DNA of 39,310 nucleotides from a virus. The notes beneath the pieces are model-generated. The model saw only the letters and a list, made by a program, of their open reading frames with translations, was not told the origin of the DNA and ran no database searches. The translations under genes were made by a program, and so were the position numbers. This document shows, piece after piece, positions 8,415 to 16,382 of the stretch (positions within the stretch are counted from its first letter, which is position 1; the number at the start of each line of letters is the position of its first letter). The stretch covers positions 1 to 39,310 of the IMG/VR virus record IMGVR_UViG_3300046798_000133. One strand, written 5' to 3'.

Positions 8415-8462
8415 CTCGAAGCCTCATGCGCCAGCGGCGCGGTGAGACGGGCCTTCTGCTCG

Positions 8463-9515
8463 TTACGCTTTGCCCTTTGCTGCCATCGCCTCGTGGTACT
8501 TGGCGATCGACCTCTTGAGACGTTCGTCGTCTGAGAGGAATTCGGGTGCGTCCGGTGGCGTGCTGCCCGTCAAGTCGTTGCTCAAGCTGCGGCGTCCCTG
8601 CGACAACGACTGCGGCAACGGGGACTGCTGCGACTGAGCTGCGACTGCGGCAACGGGTGAATGATTGCCCGGAGTTTTCGGCAATGTCAACTTCTCGCGG
8701 AGCTTGGGTGCGTATTTTTCTACCGCCGCCGTCTGTTCGCCGATGGCATACAAGTCGGCTTCGATGAGTTCGGCGGCCTCCTTGAATGAAAGCATTCGGC
8801 CCGGCACCACAACCTCGTTCGTCTCGGGGTCGCGCTGCGCGGTGTCGGCGTGCTCCGAAATCTGGCGCTGCAAGATGACTTGGGCGATGCGCTCGGGCGT
8901 CTTGGCGCGCCACGCGAGCAGCGGAAAGTCAGTCGTTGCCGTCTTGGCGAACTCGGACGCCTGCGCGGCGTGGGCGCGGAGTCTGGCGGCCTCGGCGCGC
9001 TGCGAGGCCTCGCGCTGCTCGTTCGCGCGCTTCTGTTCGCGTGCGTCGATTTCCTCGAGAATGCGCTTCTCTCGCTGGTCGGCGTCGTGTGCGACGCTGG
9101 CGGCTGTGGGCGCGCCACCGTTCGCGGCGAGCGTGTTCAACTCTTCGAGCGCCTTTTCGCCAAACAGCTCGCGCGCGGCAGCCAGCTTGTCGGCCTGCGA
9201 GAGTTTCTGGAGTCGGGCGTACTGATCGGCCGCCTTCAATTTCTCGCCGAAGCTCAACTTCTGCTGCTCGCGCTCACGCTCGGCCTGGCGCCGCGTGGTG
9301 ATGGCCTCGCGCTTGAGCGTGACTTCGCGCTTCTCGGCCTCGATGAGCTTGGCTTTGAGTTGCTCGACCTCGCTCGGCGCCGCGGGCGTCACGACGGCCG
9401 GAGCGGGCGTCGCGGTCTGCGTCGGCGTGCCGTTGACGGGCGCCGCCGTGCCGTTCTTCGGGGTGAACTGCGAGGGAACGACCGGTGAGGGTCCGCTGAT
9501 TCCGTTGGTGCTCAT
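8463..9515 (-). CDS. Capsid scaffold protein
   Basis: 350 aa from ATG 9515. An earlier in-frame start at 9536 would place the GAAAGGCGGA element inside the gene. After a Pro/Thr-rich head comes a long, highly charged helical region, about residues 47-210, with runs such as KREAITTRRQAEREREQQKL. The Pro/Ser/Gln-rich tail ends in a helix with DDERLKRSIAKYHEAM. This build is typical of assembly scaffolds that fill the procapsid and then leave. It sits between portal and capsid as scaffolds do. Confidence 0.8.
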   Translation of the reverse strand: MSTNGISGPSPVVPSQFTPKNGTAAPVNGTPTQTATPAPAVVTPAAPSEVEQLKAKLIEAEKREVTLKREAITTRRQAEREREQQKLSFGEKLKAADQYARLQKLSQADKLAAARELFGEKALEELNTLAANGGAPTAASVAHDADQREKRILEEIDAREQKRANEQREASQRAEAARLRAHAAQASEFAKTATTDFPLLAWRAKTPERIAQVILQRQISEHADTAQRDPETNEVVVPGRMLSFKEAAELIEADLYAIGEQTAAVEKYAPKLREKLTLPKTPGNHSPVAAVAAQSQQSPLPQSLSQGRRSLSNDLTGSTPPDAPEFLSDDERLKRSIAKYHEAMAAKGKA

Positions 9516-9518
9516 GTT

Positions 9519-9528
9519 TCCGCCTTTC
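9519..9528 (-). promoter_or_regulatory. GAAAGGCGGA translation-start element, scaffold gene
   Basis: GAAAGGCGGA ends 3 nt before ATG 9515. The same ten bases precede the genes at 14820, 17201 and 27964 by 3-5 nt. It differs from the consensus AAGGAGG by one base (A to C). Confidence 0.6.
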
Positions 9529-9853
9529 AGTAGCAATCTGAACAGCCTTGGTCGTAGCCAGCTTGAAACGAGTCGAGCGTTCCGAACGCCGCCGCCGCAA
9601 GCGCAGCATGCGAGAGACGTTCGGCCAGAATCATGATCGAATCGACGTCGCCGAGTTCTGCGGCCCGCTCGCGCAGTTTCTGTTGCGCCTTTCGAACCTC
9701 ATGCCACTGGTCGATTGGTGTCCATGCGTTTACGCCGAGCGGCAATCGACACGACGGGCACTTCGCTGGCGAGCTCGTGAGAACTTCGGTCAACCGATGC
9801 GCGCAGTGAGGGCAGAACGTCGGGTCATCCATCGCAGTGACGGCCTTCATCAT
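9527..9853 (-). CDS. Zinc-ribbon protein between portal and scaffold
   Basis: 108 aa from ATG 9853 (a second ATG follows at 9850). The N-terminal zinc ribbon CPHCAHR/CPSCRLPLG (Cys at about 14, 17, 32, 35) is followed by a helical region with QWHEVRKAQQKLRERAAEL and a Cys-containing tail CSDCY. The start lies 2 nt after the portal stop. A longer open frame upstream is the antisense-like shadow of the portal gene and is not used. A role in capsid assembly or as a small DNA/RNA-binding protein is possible; neither is shown. Confidence 0.68.
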   Translation of the reverse strand: MMKAVTAMDDPTFCPHCAHRLTEVLTSSPAKCPSCRLPLGVNAWTPIDQWHEVRKAQQKLRERAAELGDVDSIMILAERLSHAALAAAAFGTLDSFQAGYDQGCSDCY

Positions 9854-9855
9854 CG

Positions 9856-11805
9856 TCACGCCGCCGCCTGCATCTGGTCTCCCGGCACGTTCGGCACGAG
9901 GCCCGACGTCGGGCGCGGATTCGGCGCGGCCTGCGGCGGGCCCATGCCGGGGCCAAGCTGCGGCGCGGCCATCGCGGCGGGCATCGCCATCACAGTTAGC
10001 TCGTCGACCTGCATCGACCACGACATCAGGTCGCCCATGCGCTCTTCTTCGAGGTCGAGCGCGGCGAAGTGCGCGATGTATTCGGTGACCATCTCTTTGC
10101 AGAGCGTGAGGTCCATCCATGGCTCGGGCGGAGCGTACTCGCCGTCGTCGACGATGCCGTCGAGCGTCTTGGTGATGATGGTCTCCATCGCGTCGGCCAG
10201 CGTCTCGAACGCTTCGAGGTCGGGGAAGTCGAGCAGCTTTCGACCCTGGCGAATGCTGATGATGCCCGCGGCGATGTGCTCCTGAATTGTTTCCAGCCGC
10301 GCGCCCGGCTCCTTGGGCAGTCGCGACACCGTGTAGCACTGGAGCGTGAACTCGCTGCGCTTGAGCCCCTTCAGGTCGCCGCTGAAGTCGATTTCGTCGA
10401 ACGCGAGCTTGCCCGGCGCCTTCACCGCGTCGAGTTCGCCGCGCGCCGCCGCCTCGATGCTGATGGCGATGGTAATCTCCGCGAGCTGCAGCGCCGCCGC
10501 GTCGTACTGGCGCTGCGTCGTCTTGTGGCGGTCGGACTGCTGGTCTTCGAGCTCGCGCAAGCCGCGCCCTGACTCGATGCCGGGCGGCTTCTCGCCGCTG
10601 ACGGTCATTTCAGAGACGCCGAGCCGACGAAAGATGCGCTCGCGGATGCGCTCGGGGTTGGTAAAGAACCGCTCGTGAATGGGGTTCGGCACGAAGAACT
10701 GCGGCGGCGTGTCGCCCGCGTAGGCGATGCCGGTGCCAATATCGTTGTTGATGTGCTCTTCGACGATTTTGGAGCCGATTTTGTAGAAATACTTCAACAC
10801 GCCGGCCATGTGCATTGATTGCTGCACGAGCCGGAGTTCTTTGTTCAGCTCAATCTGGTCGCCCGCGCACTGTTCGACCGCGCTCTGGCTCCAGTAGCCG
10901 CCGCCCGTGGGAGGCGCGCACCAAGGCATCTTCGAGAACGGGAAAAACTCGTGCGCCCACGCCTCGGGCTCGAGCAGCATTGCGCCCGCGCCCGTGACGA
11001 GCGCGATGGCGTGCTTGCCGTCCGTGCGCTTGCCGTCGGGGCCCATCGCGCCCAGATGCCACGCCTCGATGACGCGCACGCGGTCGCTGATGGTCTGCTG
11101 CGGTGAGCCCGGCTTCTCGCTCACTGCCGCTTCGATGGCGGCCTTCTGTCCGGGGAACGCGGCCACCAACGCCTCGCGGTCGGCCGTCTTGTCGCGGAAC
11201 AGGTTTTGAGGTCGCCCGTACTGCGCCTCTTCGTCGTCGCACCACAACTCCATCGACGACACGCACTCGTAGCGGACCTTGCCGCCCACCACGTCGGCGT
11301 GAATGAAGCCATCGCCGTCGACAGCCGCGTCGCGAAACTGCAGCGGCATTAGGTCGTACGCTTTCTGCTCGAAGAATACGCCGTCGATGTACTTGTTCAG
11401 CCGCTTCGCCTTGCGCTGCTGCTTGTAGTTGCCGCCGCTGGTGAGGAAGTACGGGCGCGGCTTGTTCTCGCCAATCTTCGAGGTGGCCGTGTCGACCGCC
11501 GCCGCCGTGGCGTTGTCGCTCATGAAGCCGTTGCGCGCGGCGTTCGAAGACGACTGCATGCGCGCGCGGGCCTGTGCCTGAACGGTCGTCAGTTTTCGAT
11601 TGCCGTAGATGCTCTGGTTGATGACCTGCTGTCGGATGCGCGGCGTCTGCGCGTTCGTCAGCGTGTCGACCGCGTCTTTGATGGCCTTCGCGCAGTCGAC
11701 GCCGGTCTTGAGCCACCACTTCTTCGCGTCGTTGCGGCCGGGCGGCTCGCGCTTCGGGTTCGACTGTGACGGCAGCACAGGGCTGGGCGAATTGCCGCGG
11801 CTCAT
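9856..11805 (-). CDS. Portal protein
   Basis: 649 aa from ATG 11805, preceded by GAGGGCGGCGAAGAA. The portal forms the dodecameric DNA gate at one capsid vertex and docks the terminase. Visible features are a helical start (RIRQQVINQSIYGNRKL), a central beta-rich body with DGDGFIHADVVGGKVRYECV, and the aromatic/Pro loop WCAPPTGGGYWSQSAVEQ. These are followed by long helices (IELNKELRLVQQSMHMAGVL) and a C-terminal helical barrel ending in a Pro/Ala-rich tail. The length fits podovirus portals (600-750 aa). Its position between terminase and scaffold agrees. Confidence 0.88.
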   Translation of the reverse strand: MSRGNSPSPVLPSQSNPKREPPGRNDAKKWWLKTGVDCAKAIKDAVDTLTNAQTPRIRQQVINQSIYGNRKLTTVQAQARARMQSSSNAARNGFMSDNATAAAVDTATSKIGENKPRPYFLTSGGNYKQQRKAKRLNKYIDGVFFEQKAYDLMPLQFRDAAVDGDGFIHADVVGGKVRYECVSSMELWCDDEEAQYGRPQNLFRDKTADREALVAAFPGQKAAIEAAVSEKPGSPQQTISDRVRVIEAWHLGAMGPDGKRTDGKHAIALVTGAGAMLLEPEAWAHEFFPFSKMPWCAPPTGGGYWSQSAVEQCAGDQIELNKELRLVQQSMHMAGVLKYFYKIGSKIVEEHINNDIGTGIAYAGDTPPQFFVPNPIHERFFTNPERIRERIFRRLGVSEMTVSGEKPPGIESGRGLRELEDQQSDRHKTTQRQYDAAALQLAEITIAISIEAAARGELDAVKAPGKLAFDEIDFSGDLKGLKRSEFTLQCYTVSRLPKEPGARLETIQEHIAAGIISIRQGRKLLDFPDLEAFETLADAMETIITKTLDGIVDDGEYAPPEPWMDLTLCKEMVTEYIAHFAALDLEEERMGDLMSWSMQVDELTVMAMPAAMAAPQLGPGMGPPQAAPNPRPTSGLVPNVPGDQMQAAA

Positions 11806-11963
11806 TTCTTCGCCGCCCTCTTCTTCGTCGGCTTCCGGGCGCCCGACCACGGCGGCACGCAGCCACACAGCGGACACTCGCTACGCTTCTTCTGAAGTTC
11901 TTCGCGAACGCGCGCGTAGCGGAAGTTGATGACGCGCTCGAGATGTTCGCGGGCCGAAATCAC
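11802..11963 (-). CDS. Small zinc-knuckle protein before portal
   Basis: 53 aa from GTG 11963, which overlaps the upstream stop as GTGA and has GGAG 6 nt upstream; its stop overlaps the portal ATG as ATGA. A short helix (AREHLERVINFRYARVREEL) is followed by CPLCGC and a Lys/Arg-rich tail ending KKRAAKK. The two-sided overlap supports it as a translated gene. Nucleic-acid binding is likely from composition; function unknown. Confidence 0.6.
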   Translation of the reverse strand: MISAREHLERVINFRYARVREELQKKRSECPLCGCVPPWSGARKPTKKRAAKK

Positions 11964-12223
11964 TTCGGCTCCGGCGGCGGCGAACACGTGACGGGGTCAC
12001 AACCGTTGACGATGCACAGACCGTTCACGTGCTCGTCGTAGAGGTGATGACCGCAGCGGCACTTCTCGTCGACGACCTGCGCCGTCTTGGTCGGCTTCGT
12101 CGGCCCGGACTGCGGCTCGAAGAACTCAACGTCGAACCCATCGAAGCCGGGGTTCCACTTACACTTCGAGACGCCGCGGGCGCGCAGCTCGTCGAGCGCC
12201 GCAGTGAAGTCGGCGAGAGTCAC
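11960..12223 (-). CDS. Cys/His-rich small protein
   Basis: 87 aa from GTG 12223, overlapping the stop of the HNH gene as GTGA. The N-terminal half (FTAALDELRARGVSKCKW) is helix then beta. The C-terminal half contains CRCGHHLYDEH and CIVNGCDPVTC, a likely zinc site with Cys and His ligands, and the tail is Pro-rich. I do not recognise the family. The longer upstream frame is a shadow of the HNH gene. Confidence 0.6.
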   Translation of the reverse strand: MTLADFTAALDELRARGVSKCKWNPGFDGFDVEFFEPQSGPTKPTKTAQVVDEKCRCGHHLYDEHVNGLCIVNGCDPVTCSPPPEPK

Positions 12224-12696
12224 CGCGCCTCGACCTCGGCCGCGTCGTCGTGCGCGTGCGTCCAAGTGACTCCGCGAACTACGTTCGACACAGATGACGG
12301 GTCGACGCACAGGCGCCTCGCGACATCGGCCTGCGTCTCTCTGCCAGACCGGACGTTGGCCCTGATCTCTCGCACGATCGATGGAGTGAATTTTGCGTTT
12401 GGCTTCCGATTGCCATGGGCGGTTCGGCCTTTGAAATGCCGATCTGCGTTGTTGTCGGAGGCGGTCCCAAGAAACAGATGCCGCGGATTCACACATACCC
12501 GATTGTCGCAGCGATGACAGACGAAGAGGCCGGGCGGAATGGGCGCGACGAACATCTCGTAGGCCGTCCGATGCGCGAGCACCATCGGGCGTTGTTTCCA
12601 CACGCCATAGCCATTCCGGTGCATGGTTCCGCTCCACGCCCAGCATTCGTCATCAGATGCCGCGTTGACGCGTCGCATGAACTCGACTCGATTCAT
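12220..12696 (-). CDS. HNH endonuclease with C-terminal helix-turn-helix
   Basis: 158 aa from ATG 12696, with GAGG 4 nt upstream; earlier in-frame ATGs at 12735 and 12726 overlap the neighbour and look less likely. CWAWSG at 18-23 and the core PPGLFVCHRCDNRVCVNPRH (55-73), with H61, N70 and H73, fit the HNH_3 fold common in phage homing endonucleases. Residues 105-145 (IVREIRANVRSG through ADVARRLCVDPSSVSNVVRG) form a helix-turn-helix that would give DNA-site choice. It sits among small genes between terL and portal. It is similar in layout to the 23323-23754 product but lacks its N-terminal zinc ribbon. Confidence 0.88.
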   Translation of the reverse strand: MNRVEFMRRVNAASDDECWAWSGTMHRNGYGVWKQRPMVLAHRTAYEMFVAPIPPGLFVCHRCDNRVCVNPRHLFLGTASDNNADRHFKGRTAHGNRKPNAKFTPSIVREIRANVRSGRETQADVARRLCVDPSSVSNVVRGVTWTHAHDDAAEVEAR

Positions 12697-12715
12697 CGCG
12701 CCTCGGCGGAGTGGC

Positions 12716-12970
12716 TCAATGTACATGGGACCCATTCATCCGCTTGCAGCCGGGGAATTCGCACCAGACGGCGGCGTTGCGAAACGCTTCGGTCGTGCCG
12801 CGCGGGCCGTCGTAGCCTTTGATGAACTGGCGCATCAACTTTGCCTTGAGCCGCTTCTCGCTCGGCGTGTAGCTGCCGTCGTAGCGGCCCATGCGCCGAT
12901 GATGCGACTTGGTGTTGTCGCGCTTGAGCTTCGACGGGTCGCCGTTCTGGCGCGACTTCTCCTGATTCAC
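12716..12970 (-). CDS. Small basic protein, possibly shortened by HNH insertion
   Basis: 84 aa from GTG 12970, overlapping the upstream stop as GTGA. It is Lys/Arg-rich (SKLKRDNTKSHHRRMGRYDG, then EKRLKAKLMRQFIKGYDG) and ends CEFPGCKRMNGSHVH. The last residues have a possible C-x4-C...H-x-H metal site that stops right where the HNH gene begins. The natural C-terminus may have been longer before the endonuclease entered. Function not recognised. Confidence 0.58.
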   Translation of the reverse strand: MNQEKSRQNGDPSKLKRDNTKSHHRRMGRYDGSYTPSEKRLKAKLMRQFIKGYDGPRGTTEAFRNAAVWCEFPGCKRMNGSHVH

Positions 12971-13221
12971 CCCGTCACCAGCTTCAGCTTGTCTGGGATG
13001 ACGCTGGCCACCTGAATCGCCCGTTGCGTCGACTGCAGCCACTTCATCTTCCCGACGTCGAGAGACGAGCACGCCTGCTCGATCAGCTTGGCCGCCTCGG
13101 GCTGGTTGACGTACTCGTGCTGCAGCCGTCGCATGGCCGCCGCGAGCGCGTCTTGCGTCGACTCGACGATGGCGAGTGCGATTGCCTGTTGCGTGGTGAG
13201 TGAAAAGGAAGCGTCGGACAT
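12967..13221 (-). CDS. Small helical protein of unknown function
   Basis: 84 aa from ATG 13221, with GAGG just upstream. A GTG at 13263 in the same frame would add 14 residues but lacks a ribosome-binding site. The sequence is almost wholly helical (LTTQQAIALAIVESTQDALA, then MRRLQHEYVNQPEAAKLIEQ). The 84-bp stretch 13222-13305 ahead of it holds no gene, clear promoter or terminator that I can see. Function unknown. Confidence 0.6.
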   Translation of the reverse strand: MSDASFSLTTQQAIALAIVESTQDALAAAMRRLQHEYVNQPEAAKLIEQACSSLDVGKMKWLQSTQRAIQVASVIPDKLKLVTG

Positions 13222-13305
13222 GGGCCTCAGCGCGTCGTTGGGGTACGCGGGGCAGAGTGCCACGGCCCATTCAGAAAGTCGAATGATGGAGCGCGATGCT
13301 TAGGT

Positions 13306-13569
13306 TTAGCGAAGCTTCCCGTCTGGCGTGAAGGCGGGGCACTCGCCCTCGCCGTCGTGCCCATGGCCGACGTGGTCATCTGGCACGTCGCCGTCGCACC
13401 ACGGACAGGCATAGACGCCACGTGAACGATGCACGCCGTTCGGGTCTCCGACAGCGGCGATGAGTCCGCGCAGACGCTCGTTGTCGGCCTTGAGGCGCTC
13501 AATCTCGCCTCGCGCATCCGACAGCGCGAGCAGGTCGAGCGGGGCCGTGGAATAGCGATCGGTCGTCAC
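13306..13569 (-). CDS. Leucine-zipper plus Cys/His cluster protein
   Basis: 87 aa from GTG 13569 (GTGA overlap). Residues 13-40 look like a short coiled coil (ARGEIERLKADNERLRGLIA). A metal-binding end carries CPWCDGDVPDDHVGHGHDGE followed by a third Cys. The upstream extension of the frame is a shadow of neighbouring genes. A small dimeric zinc protein is likely; its role is unknown. Confidence 0.6.
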   Translation of the reverse strand: MTTDRYSTAPLDLLALSDARGEIERLKADNERLRGLIAAVGDPNGVHRSRGVYACPWCDGDVPDDHVGHGHDGEGECPAFTPDGKLR

Positions 13570-13994
13570 GGAATCGGATTCCCATCTGCGTCGAACGCAG
13601 GTGCTGCGAGCATCGCCGCGCGGTCGAGTCCCGGTCCCGGCAGCGTGTGCTTCAGCTGCACCGCGCCGACCGGGCCTTTGTTCGTCATCTTCTGCGCCTT
13701 GGGCGAGCCGACGAACGCGAGACACTCCGCGCCGAGCACGCACGGGTCCAACGGCGGCGGGTCGCCGGGCGCGCAGGTGCAGACGGGGCAGCGCGTGAGA
13801 GGCGCGGCGGGTTCTTGCCGTGGAGAGTCCATGCGCGGCAACTTTTGACCGGCACCCGCCGTGGCCGGAGACATCAGTCCGAGTTCGCCGAGAATGCGCA
13901 ACGTCTCCGTCGCCTTCTCGCCCAGCGCCTTCGCTTGGCGGATGGTGAGCGACTCCACTTCGTCGCGGAGGGCGGCGCGCTCTTCGTCGGTCAT
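13566..13994 (-). CDS. Cys-rich small protein
   Basis: 142 aa from ATG 13994 (ATGA overlap). The N-terminal 45 residues are helical (DEERAALRDEVESLTIRQAK). Then comes a Cys-rich middle (RCPVCTCAPGDPPPLDPCVL, plus a further Cys), likely a metal site. The C-terminal stretch is Gly/Ala/Pro-rich. No known family recognised. Part of the small-gene block between terL and portal. Confidence 0.62.
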   Translation of the reverse strand: MTDEERAALRDEVESLTIRQAKALGEKATETLRILGELGLMSPATAGAGQKLPRMDSPRQEPAAPLTRCPVCTCAPGDPPPLDPCVLGAECLAFVGSPKAQKMTNKGPVGAVQLKHTLPGPGLDRAAMLAAPAFDADGNPIP

Positions 13995-14203
13995 GAAGAC
14001 ACCGTGGCGTGGCGCCCATCACAAGCGCTCGCTTCGCTCGATGCGCTTTGCCAGAGCATCGAATACCACGATTGATTTCGTTTCTGGCCCTGACGCAGCT
14101 TGTAGCGCATGCGCGACGTGGCGCCCCGTCCCTTGGCTTGAATCGCCTTCGCGAATCGAACTTGGAGCCGCCCGTGCAACCCGAGCGCATGAATTTCGCT
14201 CAC
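13991..14203 (-). CDS. Small basic protein of unknown function
   Basis: 70 aa from GTG 14203 (GTGA overlap upstream, ATGA overlap downstream). It is strongly basic in the middle (KAIQAKGRGATSRMRYKLRQ), with aromatic residues near WYSML. Overlaps on both sides are the main evidence that it is translated. Function unknown. Confidence 0.52.
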   Translation of the reverse strand: MSEIHALGLHGRLQVRFAKAIQAKGRGATSRMRYKLRQGQKRNQSWYSMLWQSASSEASACDGRHATVSS

Positions 14204-14655
14204 AGGTCGCCGCGCGCCTTCCGCCTCGCGAAGTCCGCCGCGTCGAGGTCGACATCGGCCGCGTAGCGTTTCTTCTGCGCCTCCAGCTTCTTCACGTCGT
14301 CGACCATCTTCGCGAAGTGCTCGGCCTTGGCTTCGGGCGTCAGGCCGTCGGCCGCGAGCACGCGCGCGGTGAACTCCGCCATCCAGTCGAACGCATTGCC
14401 AATGGGGCGCGAGAGGTTGCTGCGGTCGCCGCCGTTCATCATCACTGCGGTGCGTGCCTCGCTCTGGTCGACGCGCCGCTGCAGCATCGCGACTTGCTGA
14501 CGCAGGCCGCGCTCTTCGTCTGTCGGCTTCTCGCTTTCGCGGTACGCCTCGCCCTTCGACAGTGCGTCACTGACGATGTCGCGGATGCGTTCGGCCTCGT
14601 TGACGAGCGTGCGGTCTGGCTCGGGCTTCGTGCGGCCGATGGTCTTGCCGTTCAT
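14200..14655 (-). CDS. Helical protein of unknown function downstream of terL
   Basis: 151 aa from ATG 14655, with GAGG 4 nt upstream inside the end of the preceding mini-gene. It is charged and helical throughout: EAERIRDIVSDALSKGEAYR, LRQQVAMLQRRVDQSEART, then KMVDDVKKLEAQKKRYAADV. A coiled-coil structural or packaging accessory role is plausible. I recognise no family. Confidence 0.62.
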   Translation of the reverse strand: MNGKTIGRTKPEPDRTLVNEAERIRDIVSDALSKGEAYRESEKPTDEERGLRQQVAMLQRRVDQSEARTAVMMNGGDRSNLSRPIGNAFDWMAEFTARVLAADGLTPEAKAEHFAKMVDDVKKLEAQKKRYAADVDLDAADFARRKARGDL

Positions 14656-14661
14656 GCGTCC

Positions 14662-14820
14662 TCACAGAGCAGGTCTTCGGGTAGGTGCGCGATGCTGTTG
14701 TCGGGTCGAGGCGCTGGCGTTGCGGTGATGCCTCGCCCTTGCTCGTACGGGTCTCTCGCGACCGCACAACGAGAGGTTTCCGACTGCGCCAACTTGGTGA
14801 GTCCGGTTGTCCGTCGCCAT
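14662..14820 (-). CDS. Short Arg-rich peptide downstream of terL
   Basis: 52 aa from ATG 14820, preceded by GAAAGGCGGA at 5 nt. The second half is very Arg/His-rich (RERPVRARARHHRNASASTR), which could be a nucleic-acid-binding tail or simply high-GC noise. The strong start element, and the next gene starting right after its stop, favour translation. Confidence 0.5.
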   Translation of the reverse strand: MATDNRTHQVGAVGNLSLCGRERPVRARARHHRNASASTRQQHRAPTRRPAL

Positions 14821-14825
14821 GTGCT

Positions 14826-14835
14826 TCCGCCTTTC
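14826..14835 (-). promoter_or_regulatory. GAAAGGCGGA translation-start element, 52-aa gene
   Basis: GAAAGGCGGA lies 5 nt before ATG 14820. Together with the four preceding bases it forms GACGAAAGGCGGAA, identical to the element before the 17201 gene. Confidence 0.6.
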
Positions 14836-14837
14836 GT

Positions 14838-16382
14838 CTACGAGATGAGGTCTACCACGTCCTGCTCGTCTTCGCGCTGACGCCTGCGCTCGGCAATCTC
14901 CTCTTGCAACATGCGCTCTTCCTCGGCTTCGCGGGCCTTGGCTTCCTCGGCAATCGCCTCGGGAGTACCCGGTTTGTGAACTACCTTCGGCGGCGTGAGG
15001 CCGTACTTGTCGAACGGCGTGAGGCCGACCGGCACCGTCAACATGTCGAACACCGCCGCCAGCGCGTCGACCTGGTCGTCGTGGCCGTCTTCGACGCCGG
15101 TGAAGTTGACGACCTCGGCCACGAACGCATCCACCCATGGGTAAGCCTTCGAGTCGGCCGGCACAAAGACGCGCCCGGCGTTCCACGCCGCGGCGACGGG
15201 CTGTGCTCGGACGAACTTGTCGCCGACCTTCGATGCGAGCGTCGACTCGAGCCACGTCAACTCGGGGTTGATGAGGTGAGCGACGCCCTTTTCCGTCGTA
15301 CTGACGTACCAGTGGGCGCGGGCGCCCGGATACTTCTTCCGCTGCTGCTCAACGAGCTCGACGAATGCCGGCGCTCGCAACTGCACGCGGATGACGTCGA
15401 CGATGTAGCAGTTGCCCGCCGCATCAATCAGCATCACGAGAATGACGCTGTAGTCGCTGCTCGTCTTTGCGCTGTACGCGACGTCGAGCCCGAAGCCGAC
15501 GCGGTACGACGCGGGCAGTTCGGTCCACGTCCACGGGTCGCCAAACACAGAGCCACCGCGCGGCCGAGGTTGCCCCATGTACAGCGACGCCCACGAATAG
15601 ACGCCGAGCTGCGCTTCGGTTTGTCGCAGCTGCTCGATGGGCCAGATATCGGGCCAGAAGCTCTCTCCCGCTGGCGAGATGGCGGGGATGTTGATGTGAC
15701 GCCAGCCCTTTGCGATGAGGCGCCCCGCCAAGTCGTCGGGATGCCACCGAGCCATGTTGACGATGATGGAGCGCGGGCGCTTCGCTTTCGGCGACGACGG
15801 ATTGCGCCGCGTGAAGAGCGCGTCGTTGAACCAATCCCATACGCGGTCGCGCTTGAGCATCGACTCTGCGTCGGCGCGGTCCTTGTGTGGGTCGTCGACG
15901 ATGGCGAAGTCAGCGCCCTGGCCGGTGATGCCCTCGCCGACGCCGCGCGCGATGACGCCACCGCCGTCGGGCGTGCGCCAGTCGGTGACGCCTTTCGACA
16001 GAAGCCTCAGTCCGCTGCGCTCGGCGAGCACGAGACCCTTGCGCGACTTTGATCGCGCCTGCGTCGCGTTGTAACTCGCGTAGACGAGTTCCCAGTCGGG
16101 ATGCCGCCCGAGCATCCACGAGAGCGAATGCAGAAGCGTCTCCGTCTTCCCGCCGCGCGGCGGACTGCTGCAGACCAACAACACCTCTTCGCCGCGGTTG
16201 ATGCGCTCGATTTCCACGAGCAGTTCGGTCAGATGTCGCGGCGGCACGTAGTTCGGCGAGACGCGGAGAAGATGTTGCTCGAGCGTCTCCTGGAGCGGCG
16301 CAGCGACGAGTCGCTCAAGCGTCCGGCGCGCCGAGTTCCAGTCCGGTGTCCGAAGCTCGGGCGGGGTGGGCGGCTTGTTCAC
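14838..16382 (-). CDS. terL: Terminase large subunit
   Basis: 514 aa from GTG 16382 (GAGGTGA 6 nt upstream). The ATP-driven motor packages DNA into the prohead and its nuclease domain cuts the concatemer. Walker A is SSPPRGGKT (72-80) and Walker B is FAIVDD (159-164). The RNase H-like nuclease shows GLDVAYSA (D300), SSDYSV (D310) and GHDDQVDAL (D435, D436, D439). The C-terminal tail is a charged helix (AREAEEERMLQEEIAERRRQ). The start overlaps the upstream small gene by 68 bp. Length and motifs are complete. Confidence 0.95.
   Translation of the reverse strand: MNKPPTPPELRTPDWNSARRTLERLVAAPLQETLEQHLLRVSPNYVPPRHLTELLVEIERINRGEEVLLVCSSPPRGGKTETLLHSLSWMLGRHPDWELVYASYNATQARSKSRKGLVLAERSGLRLLSKGVTDWRTPDGGGVIARGVGEGITGQGADFAIVDDPHKDRADAESMLKRDRVWDWFNDALFTRRNPSSPKAKRPRSIIVNMARWHPDDLAGRLIAKGWRHINIPAISPAGESFWPDIWPIEQLRQTEAQLGVYSWASLYMGQPRPRGGSVFGDPWTWTELPASYRVGFGLDVAYSAKTSSDYSVILVMLIDAAGNCYIVDVIRVQLRAPAFVELVEQQRKKYPGARAHWYVSTTEKGVAHLINPELTWLESTLASKVGDKFVRAQPVAAAWNAGRVFVPADSKAYPWVDAFVAEVVNFTGVEDGHDDQVDALAAVFDMLTVPVGLTPFDKYGLTPPKVVHKPGTPEAIAEEAKAREAEEERMLQEEIAERRRQREDEQDVVDLIS

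Noticed and set aside
8436-8448. Short GC inverted repeat between scaffold and capsid genes
   Set aside because: A 5-bp stem with a 3-nt loop in high-GC DNA is expected by chance and lacks a T-run.
7486-8913. 475-aa open frame on the minus strand overlapping capsid and scaffold
   Set aside because: The product is Arg-rich low-complexity in a shifted frame of two well-supported genes.
10850-11866. 338-aa frame over the portal gene
   Set aside because: Shadow of the portal in another frame; no domain, extreme Arg content.
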